Below are positions 1 to 6,017 of a stretch of 7,553 bases of DNA, one piece after another. The position numbers and the translations under genes were made by a program. The notes below the pieces were generated by a model that saw only the letters and a list, made by a program, of their open reading frames with translations, searched no databases and was not told the origin of the DNA. The DNA is taken from contig DASTZF010000037.1 in the NCBI GenBank assembly GCA_035764445.1, forward strand, positions 1 through 7,553, given 5' to 3'. Every line of letters begins with the position of its first letter. Within the stretch, counting starts at the first letter, position 1. Origin of the DNA: JAEUPI01 sp035764445 (lineage in GTDB: Bacteria > Pseudomonadota > Gammaproteobacteria > Burkholderiales > Burkholderiaceae_C).

Positions 1-298
1 GGGGACGTGCCTACGCGTTGGCCGGACCGGCATTGGCTTGGCGGCAGCCACCGTGCCTTCGGACGTCTTGCGGAGCGAACTCTGACGCTGACCGCCAGTG
101 TGTTCAGTCGCGGTTCTGCGTTCGTTTCAACTCGCGAACGCGACGGCTACAGATGCAATCGGGTGCTCGAACGCCTGGCCAATCCAGACTCCTCGGGAGC
201 CGTCGGTCAACTCGGTTGCGCAGCACGCGAGTTGCACAGCGCATCGCCGCTGGGGCCGCTCGCGTGGCCATCTACTTGAACTCGCACGCAAGGGCGCC

Positions 299-327
299 TT
301 GACCACCTATCGCTGCCTCACCATACT
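299..327 (+). promoter_or_regulatory. Candidate sigma70-type promoter for the esterase gene
   Basis: TTGACC at 299-304 matches five of six bases of the -35 consensus. After exactly 17 bases comes CATACT at 322-327, matching four of six bases of the -10 consensus. This would start transcription near 334 and give a leader of roughly 40 bases before the ATG at 373. The position fits, since no other plus-strand gene is seen upstream to supply a transcript. It is a pattern match only; promoters in GC-rich bacteria are often weakly conserved. Confidence 0.4.
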
Positions 328-351
328 CCCCGCGACGGTGGATCGCGAGAC

Positions 352-367
352 TCTCCGACGCTGGAGA
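352..367 (+). promoter_or_regulatory. Esterase ribosome binding site inside a small hairpin
   Basis: GGAG at 363-366 lies six bases before the ATG at 373 and is the likely Shine-Dalgarno sequence, which supports that start. The same bases form the 3' arm of a perfect five-base-pair inverted repeat: TCTCC (352-356), loop GACGCT (357-362), GGAGA (363-367). If it folds in the mRNA, the binding site would be covered. The stem is short, so any effect on translation is inference. Confidence 0.4.
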
Positions 368-372
368 CAAGA

Positions 373-1695
373 ATGAAGAACAAGATCGCCAGAATCGCAG
401 CGACGTTGATGTCGGCCGTGGGGCTGATGCCCCATGCCGTGGCCCAAACGGCAACGCCCTGTGTGACCCAGAACTTCGTCGTTCCGCCCAACGCGAACAC
501 CGCCGACAAGGCAGCGCCCTTCTTCATCGACACCACGGGCCTCGACTTCAAGACCCAGCCGCCCACGCGTGATCCGAACAACCCCAACTATCCGCGCGCC
601 ACGGAACTGACCGACGGCACGCTGCCGCCACCAGGCGCAGAAGGCAATTTCATCATCGGTCCTACGCATGCGCCGGCGCCTGAGACGATCGCCCGAGACG
701 GCGTGCCGAAAGGCACCACCACGTCGTTCACGATGTCGTCGAAGGACAGCACGATCTACAACCCGGGCCTGATCCGCGACGACGTGCCGGGTTGCGGCAA
801 CAGCTCGATCATGATCACGACCACCGCGCCGGGCGACAAATCGAACATGCTCGTCACCACCAGCCACCCCGGCACATGGACGCGCACGATCGACGTGTAT
901 GTGCCGGCGAAGGTCGTTCGCGGCACGCCGACGCCGTTCATCGTCGTGGGCGATGGCGCCTCCACGGCGTGGAAGGACCTCGGCACCGTGCTCGACAACC
1001 TGATCCAGCAGCGCCGCGTTCCGCCGTTGATCGCCATCCTCGTCGGCAACGGTGGGCAGGATGCCCAGGGCTCGCAGCGAGGCCTCGAGTACGACACGGT
1101 GTCGGGGACCTATGCGCAGTTCATCGAGCGCGAGGTGTTGCCTCTGGTCGAGCAGCGAGCCGGCGTCAAGCTCACCAAGGATCCCGACGGCCGGGCGACG
1201 ATGGGGCTGAGCTCCAGCGGTACTGCGGCGTTCACGATGGCGTGGTTCCATCCGGAGCTCTATCGCCGAGTGCTGGCCTATTCGCCGACGATGGTGAATC
1301 AGCAATGGCCATGGAACCCCGCACTGCGCGGCGGCGCGTGGGAGTATCACAGTGCGTGGACCGGCCCTGCCGGGCCCAACCTGACCGTGAAGGCCGGTGT
1401 GCTCACGCCCTCCGAGCCGCCCGGCACTCCGCTGATCCCGAGCTCGCCCACCAAGCCGATCCGCTACTGGTTCGAGATGGGTGACCAGGATCTGTTCTAT
1501 CCGAACCCGACGATCCCCGACGGCATGCACGACTGGACGTTGTCGGCCGCGTTGATGGCCAAAGTATTGGCCGCCAAGGGCTACCACTACCAATACGTGT
1601 TCGCGCGCAACGCCAAGCACGTCGACCGGCCGACCGTCGCACAGACATTGCCCGCAGCGATGGAATGGCTGTGGAAGGGCTATCCGATTCCGTAG
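373..1695 (+). CDS. Secreted enterochelin-esterase-like alpha/beta-hydrolase
   Basis: A 440-residue serine hydrolase of the putative-esterase superfamily (esterase D / Fes-like), probably periplasmic or secreted. Residues 1-24 form a classical signal peptide: basic start MKNKIAR, hydrophobic core, likely cleavage AVA|Q after residue 24. Residues ~25-170 are an N-terminal region; the catalytic domain follows, with conserved-looking stretches FIVVGDG and PPLIAILVGNG. The nucleophile elbow is GLSSSG with Ser280 as predicted nucleophile, followed by TMAWFHPELY. The acid is probably Asp371 or Asp373 in GDQDLF and the base His416 in NAKHVDRP, so the triad order is correct. Cys30 and Cys141 could form a disulfide. 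A good ribosome binding site supports the start. It converges on the DUF1302 gene. The substrate cannot be told: siderophore, feruloyl, acetyl-sugar and other esters are all known in this superfamily. The family call is firm, the specific function is not. Confidence 0.9.
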   Translation: MKNKIARIAATLMSAVGLMPHAVAQTATPCVTQNFVVPPNANTADKAAPFFIDTTGLDFKTQPPTRDPNNPNYPRATELTDGTLPPPGAEGNFIIGPTHAPAPETIARDGVPKGTTTSFTMSSKDSTIYNPGLIRDDVPGCGNSSIMITTTAPGDKSNMLVTTSHPGTWTRTIDVYVPAKVVRGTPTPFIVVGDGASTAWKDLGTVLDNLIQQRRVPPLIAILVGNGGQDAQGSQRGLEYDTVSGTYAQFIEREVLPLVEQRAGVKLTKDPDGRATMGLSSSGTAAFTMAWFHPELYRRVLAYSPTMVNQQWPWNPALRGGAWEYHSAWTGPAGPNLTVKAGVLTPSEPPGTPLIPSSPTKPIRYWFEMGDQDLFYPNPTIPDGMHDWTLSAALMAKVLAAKGYHYQYVFARNAKHVDRPTVAQTLPAAMEWLWKGYPIP

Positions 1696-1711
1696 CAGAC
1701 CCGGGCCCACG

Positions 1712-1726
1712 GCGGCGACGCGCCGC
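1712..1726. terminator. Possible hairpin between convergent genes
   Basis: GCGGCG (1712-1717), loop ACG, CGCCGC (1721-1726) is a perfect six-base-pair inverted repeat in the 39-base gap between the esterase stop and the DUF1302 stop. Being symmetrical, it could act on both converging transcripts. No T-run follows on either strand, so it is not a standard intrinsic terminator, and short GC palindromes are common in such DNA. Confidence 0.25.
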
Positions 1727-1734
1727 GCAGGTGA

Positions 1735-3543
1735 TCAGAACCGCTGGCCTATGTAGGTCAGCACGGCGCTGCGATCGCGCTGGTTGTTGTAGGTGCCACC
1801 CCATGTCGGTGCCCATGCGATGTCCCAGACGAATCCGCTGCGCAGGTTCAGCCGCAGCGACACGACTGCGAGCTTGCGGCCTTCGAGGATCCCTCCATCG
1901 CCCGACCAGCCGGAGACGTCCTGACCGAAAAGGATCGAGGGAATGAAATCAACGCCATCGGCAATGTTGGCGTAGCGCAGGCCGCCAACGAGGCGATAGC
2001 CGACTGCGTGGCGTGAGACGTAGCCGTCGGTCGAGCATTGAGTCGGCGCGGCCGGCGGCGGGCACACGCCATTGACGGGCCCCTGTCCGAACACATCCAC
2101 CCGGCCGAAGCGCGTGACCGCAGGATCGGGAAGGTCCGGAACTCCCTTGTAGATGATCTCGGCACCCCAATTCATGCCCGCGGCGCCAAGCACAGCGGGA
2201 ATCTGCCCGACGCCGCCCAATTGCAACTGCACGCTCTTGTGCCGTTCGAAGCCGCTGAGAGTGCCGCCAGGCGGCAGTGCGCGTTCCGCGTCGCGCAGCG
2301 TCGTGGGCGCGACGGGCGAGAGCACGGCGCCGAGCAGGTCGGCGGCGTTGAACTGAAACGGTTGATTCGGACGATAGGTCAGTTCGCCGAAGACGGTACC
2401 TGAGTTCAATCTGGTTTCGAAGCTCAAGCCGAACATCCGGATGTCTTTCGGGAATTCGGTGTAGTAGGTCGGATTCAGGCCATCGGGGTCTCCCGGGATG
2501 AAGGGCGGCGCCACGCCCGCGCGTTGCGACTTGATCACGCCGCTGTAGCCCTGCCGCGAGTGGAACTGCGTGGCATAGAGGCCCAACTTGCTCGCCCATT
2601 CATCGACGGTGTGTGTCAGAGCCACACCCCCCTGGCCGAAATCGGAGGGCATCCTGTTGGCAGAGCGTTTGAGGAAGCTGCCCGTCGCCAGGGCGGCGCG
2701 GTCAGACCCGGCGCCAACGGTCACGGCGTTGCAGCCGTCGGAGTACCAGTCCACACCCGAATAGAACGTGCCGCACTGGTTCGGCGCGTTGCGTTCGAAG
2801 TGGAACTGGTAGAAGCCTTCGATCGCCGTCGAAGGCGCGACGCCGAAGCGCGCGAACAACTGCGGCACCGGGATGCGCGTCTCCTGATCCCGCTGCAACA
2901 TGCCGGGCCGCGTCAATGCCGGGATATCGATCGGATTCAGGTCGCGCAGACCACCGATGACGATGTAGCGATTGCCCCAATCGAGCTTCTGCCAACCCAG
3001 GATCCACTCGAAGGGCAGCTCACCGATTTGCTGCCGGCCCCGGGCGTACAGGTTGTCGAGCGCGACGCCGCTGAACCGAGTGCGCGCCTGCGCGCCCTCG
3101 TCGCTCAGCGGCCTGTCCGGCGCATAACCATTGGGGATGTTGCCCCAAGGGTGATCGGCATTGGCCGACGCGTAGTCGTACCACGCCTTCGCGCTCACCA
3201 GAGCACCATAGTTCCCAGCCTCGTACCCGAGGCTCAGGTAACCGTTCACGACCTGCGAAACCGGATCGCCCTTGTTGAAGTTGAGGTTGCCGTCGTCCTG
3301 ATTGCGGCCAGTGGTCGGGGTCAGGCTGGTGCCGGTGATACCGACCAGCGAGCTGTTGACGTTGGCCACCAGAGTGGTGTCCTGCGACACGCTCCGGTAT
3401 GCGAGGCCGGCCGTGACCGAACCGTTGACCTTGAGCTTTCCACCCGCCAGCTCGTAGTCGACGGCGTCGGCCGACGGCGGTGCCAGCACCAGCAGCACGG
3501 CGGCAAGCCGGCGCCGCGTCGAGCGATGCGCGCGCGCGATCAT
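1735..3543 (-). CDS. DUF1302 family outer-membrane protein
   Basis: A 602-residue protein of the DUF1302 family, predicted outer-membrane beta-barrels in proteobacteria, often near lipid, steroid or aromatic catabolism or RND-type export genes; their exact role is unsettled. Residues 1-27 are a signal peptide (Arg-rich start, AAVLLVLA core, cleavage ADA|V). The mature protein opens with YELAGGKLKVNGSVTAGLAY, and family signatures follow: LDWGNRYIVIGGLRDLNPID, a PGMLQRDQETRIPVPQ segment and IEGFYQFHFE. Alternating aromatic strands continue to a terminal Phe (QRF), the usual barrel-assembly signal. Cys257/Cys271 and Cys494/Cys503 form two close pairs that could be disulfides. Length fits the family. 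Twenty-one bases separate it from the methyltransferase stop, so the two are probably cotranscribed. No clear Shine-Dalgarno precedes the ATG, but the signal peptide supports this start. Ligand unknown. Confidence 0.9.
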   Translation of the reverse strand: MIARAHRSTRRRLAAVLLVLAPPSADAVDYELAGGKLKVNGSVTAGLAYRSVSQDTTLVANVNSSLVGITGTSLTPTTGRNQDDGNLNFNKGDPVSQVVNGYLSLGYEAGNYGALVSAKAWYDYASANADHPWGNIPNGYAPDRPLSDEGAQARTRFSGVALDNLYARGRQQIGELPFEWILGWQKLDWGNRYIVIGGLRDLNPIDIPALTRPGMLQRDQETRIPVPQLFARFGVAPSTAIEGFYQFHFERNAPNQCGTFYSGVDWYSDGCNAVTVGAGSDRAALATGSFLKRSANRMPSDFGQGGVALTHTVDEWASKLGLYATQFHSRQGYSGVIKSQRAGVAPPFIPGDPDGLNPTYYTEFPKDIRMFGLSFETRLNSGTVFGELTYRPNQPFQFNAADLLGAVLSPVAPTTLRDAERALPPGGTLSGFERHKSVQLQLGGVGQIPAVLGAAGMNWGAEIIYKGVPDLPDPAVTRFGRVDVFGQGPVNGVCPPPAAPTQCSTDGYVSRHAVGYRLVGGLRYANIADGVDFIPSILFGQDVSGWSGDGGILEGRKLAVVSLRLNLRSGFVWDIAWAPTWGGTYNNQRDRSAVLTYIGQRF

Positions 3544-3564
3544 TTCCGAAAGACAAGTGCCCGG

Positions 3565-4374
3565 TCAGCCAGGCATGCGGACGCAGGCCTGTACCAGCGT
3601 GAAGGTGGTTCCCCAGGTCCCGGGCCGACTCAGCTCAACCTCAGCCTGGCGCACCAGGTCGTCCAGCCCAACCTTGCCAACGAGAGCTTCGAGCCTCGGC
3701 CGGAGAGCCGTCGCGAACTGCAACGGCAGTCGCAGATAGGGATGACCGGGTGGAAGCGCAACGACATGCGCATCCAACTGCGGCTCGACGCCGAGTGTTC
3801 GAAGCAACGCTGGAATCTCACGGCCGGCGTTGAAGTTGCCGCCTGCGGCTCTGAACCCCTTCTCGATCAGCCCGATCAGCCGCTGCACGGATGGCGCGTC
3901 GGGCGTGATGCGCCACGACCCCATGTCGGGATCTTCTAGGACCAGCCACCCGCCGGGTTTCACGAGCTTTCTGAAGACAGCAATTTGCTCGTCAGACCTC
4001 CCGAGTGGAGCGATCTGAAACCGCGCATGGACGAGATCGAATGAGCCCAGCTGAAGTTGGCTCGCGAAAAGATCGTCCTTCACGAGCGTGACGTTGCCTA
4101 GCCGCTCCGCCTCGACGAACGACCGCGCGCCAGCGAGCATCTTGTCATCGATGTCCGAACCGACGACGCGCCCGGCGGACCCGGCCCATTCACTCAGGAC
4201 TCTCAACCACCCCATGACGCCGCATCCGACGTCCAGCACTGTCGGGTCTTGACGGCGGGGCAGCTTGGACAAGAGCGTTCGCCCAGCCGGCTCCCAGACC
4301 CTCGACTGAAGTTGAAGACGTTCGAGTTCTGTCGGTTGCCCGGCGAGTAGGTACGACTCAGCGTTCTCGTTCAT
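3565..4374 (-). CDS. Class I SAM-dependent methyltransferase
   Basis: A 269-residue small-molecule methyltransferase with a Rossmann fold. Motif I is VLDVGCGVMGW (residues 46-56). The acidic residue for SAM ribose binding is Asp74 in VVGSDID. A second acidic motif is VKDDLF (98-103), followed by FDLVHARFQ (112-120) and the strand-5 segment LVKPGGWLVLEDPD (137-150). The N-terminal YLLAGQPTELERLQLQ helix is typical of UbiE-like or Methyltransf_25/31-type enzymes. The frame stays open upstream to 4719, but the added 115 residues are Arg/Pro/Ser-rich and unlike the family. The start at 4374 has AGGAG four bases upstream and leaves motif I at the usual distance. Substrate (quinone, polyketide, lipid or other) cannot be inferred. 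It sits directly upstream of the DUF1302 gene, so its product may concern the same envelope or catabolic process; that link is inference. Confidence 0.88.
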   Translation of the reverse strand: MNENAESYLLAGQPTELERLQLQSRVWEPAGRTLLSKLPRRQDPTVLDVGCGVMGWLRVLSEWAGSAGRVVGSDIDDKMLAGARSFVEAERLGNVTLVKDDLFASQLQLGSFDLVHARFQIAPLGRSDEQIAVFRKLVKPGGWLVLEDPDMGSWRITPDAPSVQRLIGLIEKGFRAAGGNFNAGREIPALLRTLGVEPQLDAHVVALPPGHPYLRLPLQFATALRPRLEALVGKVGLDDLVRQAEVELSRPGTWGTTFTLVQACVRMPG

Positions 4375-4624
4375 TCGGCTCCTAGCGCGTTGCGCCTGCG
4401 TAGCGCCGCAGTGCGACCGTTGGCAGGGGGTAGGTCGAGGTATCGGTCGGCAGGCGCATGGGGTGCGAAATGCTAGTCCATCGGCGCGTATCGAGGCATG
4501 CGGCCGGGGTAGCGGTACGCGTCCCGCGAATGCCTGCCACGAGCCGAAAAGCCGACGCCGACTCGTCGGTGTGCCGCGCGTTGCGAAGCTGTCGCGTATC
4601 GCTGATGGACCGGTCGGTCTGGAC
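4375..4624. other. Intergenic gap between orphan gene and methyltransferase
   Basis: A 250-base gap without a supportable gene. On the minus strand AGGAG at 4379-4383 is the methyltransferase ribosome binding site. A CTGCG/CGCAG five-base inverted repeat with a six-base loop lies just upstream of it. I found no good -35/-10 pair. The size of the gap suggests the methyltransferase/DUF1302 pair has its own promoter here rather than depending on the upstream gene. Confidence 0.5.
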
Positions 4625-5140
4625 TCAGCGGTTGAGCTGCTCGAGAAGGCGCCGCGCGAGTTCAGCCGCCTTGGCCTGCACGACAGGCGGCGGCAGTGCA
4701 TCGGTCGTTCGTGATACATGGGCGGTCAGTGCATCGGTGTCGATGCGCGCACCGTCGGCGAGCTCCAGCGGGGCCACATGCGTCAGCACCCGCGACGCGA
4801 CCAGCGACTCGGCCATCGGCTGCGCAGGCGGCTGCCCCGGTCGCGACGGCACTCCCGCGTGCACCTCCCAGCCCAGCACGCTCAGGCCCGGTGGATCGAC
4901 AGCCACCACAAGCAGGGTGAACAGCTGCAATTCGCGCAGGCTGGCCTCATCGACCAATTCGACGCACAGCTGCGAGCGCACGTGGCCATCGGCCACAACC
5001 GCGGAGTGAACCAGGTCCTCCGCCGGAGTCAGGTCGACTTGACGCAACGAGCCCAACGCCACCGCAGCAAGCTTCAGGAGCGTCCCTCGGCACCAGGGTG
5101 AAGCCGCAAATGCATCGGTGACGAGAACGGCATCCCTCAT
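4625..5140 (-). CDS. Hypothetical protein, 171 residues
   Basis: I do not recognise this protein. It starts MRDAVLVTDAFAASPWCRG and contains hydrophobic strand-like stretches (LQLFTLLVVAVDPPGLSVLG), a Pro-rich linker (PSRPGQPPAQP), and a C-terminal helix rich in Ala, Leu and Glu (QAKAAELARRLLEQLNR). No signal peptide, clear transmembrane helix or catalytic motif is visible, so it is probably cytoplasmic. The start at 5140 is supported by a strong ribosome binding site, AGGAGAG at 5148-5154 with seven bases of spacing; the frame is open further upstream to 5329, but those residues look non-coding. A 12-base direct repeat (CAGTGCATCGGT on the plus strand, at 4694-4705 and 4727-4738) gives two TDAL copies near the C-terminus. 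It stands alone between gaps of 286 and 250 bases. The good binding site and high-GC codon use argue it is real. Confidence 0.65.
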   Translation of the reverse strand: MRDAVLVTDAFAASPWCRGTLLKLAAVALGSLRQVDLTPAEDLVHSAVVADGHVRSQLCVELVDEASLRELQLFTLLVVAVDPPGLSVLGWEVHAGVPSRPGQPPAQPMAESLVASRVLTHVAPLELADGARIDTDALTAHVSRTTDALPPPVVQAKAAELARRLLEQLNR

Positions 5141-5426
5141 GGACAAACTCTCCTGCGCAGCACGAGGTTCGCACAAGCCCTTGGCGTTCGCATCGCCCAG
5201 CCGCGGGATGCGCGCTCGGCCACGCCGGGAATTCATGGAATCGAGCACGTCCGCTCTGTTGACTTGGCAGGGCCGCTCGCACGGACACCTCGCCGTTACC
5301 ACGCATGGAGGTGCGAGAGCCAGCACCACGCCGCCCGGATGGCCGACGTCGTCAGGAAACCCGGCATGAAAGCCGAGTGAGCGTACGCATTGCGGTCGCG
5401 CAGCGGGCGCGTCGTACTGCTACGCG
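5141..5426. other. Intergenic gap after the hydrolase/cyclase remnant
   Basis: A 286-base gap in which I see no supportable gene. Translations of the minus strand give only short frames without family resemblance, so it does not hold the missing middle of the upstream hydrolase/cyclase protein. An inverted repeat GGTGC/GCACC (5310-5314 and 5323-5327, eight-base loop) is present but lacks a T-run. The left end carries the ribosome binding site of the orphan gene, whose promoter presumably lies in this gap; no convincing -35/-10 pair was found. Confidence 0.5.
5148..5154 (-). promoter_or_regulatory. Strong Shine-Dalgarno sequence of the 171-residue protein
   Basis: On the minus strand AGGAGAG lies seven bases before the ATG at 5140. 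It is among the best ribosome binding sites in the window and decides the start of the unrecognised gene, which otherwise has an open frame running about 63 codons further upstream. Confidence 0.65.
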
Positions 5427-5993
5427 TCACGCCACGACCTGAAACAGCCTCCACGGTTCGCCGATGCCCTTGAGTTGATGCACACCGCGTTCGACGAATT
5501 GCAATCCGGATCCCGCGACAGGATCGCGCACGGTGCTTGAGACCACCACCTCCCCCGCGCCGGCAGTCGCTGCGATCCAATCCGCGGTTGTTTGCTCACG
5601 CACCTCCGCTCCGCACAGGATGAGCGCACGGGTCCGCTCAGGGTAGCTTGCAGCAAACAGCATGGACATGGGACCACCCTCTGACACGCCCATGAGCGCG
5701 GCCCGCGTGGACCCAACCGCATCCAACACGGCGTGCATGTCCTCCATGCGTTCTTCAAGCGTTCCGCTGCGGACTCGATCCGAGAGTCCCATGCCGCGCT
5801 TGTCGAAGCAAACAAGCCGAGCAAACGACGCCAGCTGAAGGCAGTGCCGGCGGTAGCTCGGATCCTCCTGCAGCACCTCCAGGTGTGTCGCGGCGCCACT
5901 GCACAGGACCAGGTCAATGGGGCCGGCGCCGTGCACTTGATATGCGATGTGGATGTCGCCGTTCTTGGCGTATTGAGTGCGCACGATGATCAA
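5427..5993 (-). CDS. Internally deleted alpha/beta-hydrolase/nucleotide-cyclase fusion protein
   Basis: A 188-residue protein joining two ends of a known fusion family: an alpha/beta-hydrolase domain followed by a class III adenylate/guanylate cyclase domain, usually well over 400 residues. Residues 1-139 match the hydrolase start: YAKNGDIHIAYQVHGAGP, FDKRGMGLSDR (63-73) and nucleophile elbow GVSEGGP with Ser104. Residues ~140-188 match the last segment of the cyclase: ATAGAGEVVVSSTVRD, then VAGSGLQF, ERGVHQLKG and WRLFQV. The hydrolase lid, its C-terminal Asp/His region, and the cyclase metal-binding and substrate-binding residues are absent, so neither activity is expected. The join is near residue 139/140 (about 5574-5580) and keeps the frame. 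The start codon is TTG at 5993 (GTG at 5984 is an alternative); no good ribosome binding site is seen. The gene begins 24 bases after the MATE stop, so it is probably cotranscribed. It is likely a decaying gene, though a small stable product cannot be excluded. Confidence 0.8.
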   Translation of the reverse strand: MIIVRTQYAKNGDIHIAYQVHGAGPIDLVLCSGAATHLEVLQEDPSYRRHCLQLASFARLVCFDKRGMGLSDRVRSGTLEERMEDMHAVLDAVGSTRAALMGVSEGGPMSMLFAASYPERTRALILCGAEVREQTTADWIAATAGAGEVVVSSTVRDPVAGSGLQFVERGVHQLKGIGEPWRLFQVVA

Positions 5994-6017
5994 GCGTGCA
6001 ACAGGCCGCGGCGGTCG

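Larger units (their letters stand above)
1..372. other. Gene-free leader region upstream of the esterase
   Basis: I see no convincing coding sequence in this stretch. Several overlapping open frames of about 90 codons exist on the plus strand, but they are rich in Arg, Ser and Ala, resemble no protein family, lack good ribosome binding sites and overlap one another in different frames, as expected from GC-rich DNA. The right end carries the probable promoter and ribosome binding site of the esterase, listed separately. The left end could hold the edge of a neighbouring gene, but nothing in the window shows this. Confidence 0.6.

Noticed and set aside
307..1710. A 467-codon open frame on the minus strand, fully antisense to the esterase and longer than it
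   Set aside because: Its translation is dominated by Arg, Gly, His and Val without any family pattern, while the plus strand encodes a signal peptide and a complete hydrolase triad. It is the usual antisense shadow of a GC-rich gene.
2524..3939. A 471-codon plus-strand open frame over the DUF1302 gene and the methyltransferase C-terminus
   Set aside because: It crosses two well-supported minus-strand genes, has Arg/Val/Ala-rich composition and no recognisable motif.
4375..4719. N-terminal extension of the methyltransferase by 115 residues to a start at 4719
   Set aside because: The extension overlaps the orphan gene, is Arg/Pro/Ser-rich, and the start at 4374 has a Shine-Dalgarno sequence and the expected distance to motif I.
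5310..5327. GGTGC/GCACC hairpin considered as a terminator for the hydrolase/cyclase remnant
   Set aside because: The stem is only five pairs with an eight-base loop, no T-run follows, and it lies about 100 bases past the stop codon.
5141..5329. N-terminal extension of the 171-residue protein to a start at 5329
   Set aside because: The strong AGGAGAG ribosome binding site sits immediately before the ATG at 5140, and the extra 63 residues are Cys/Arg-rich with no structure I can recognise.
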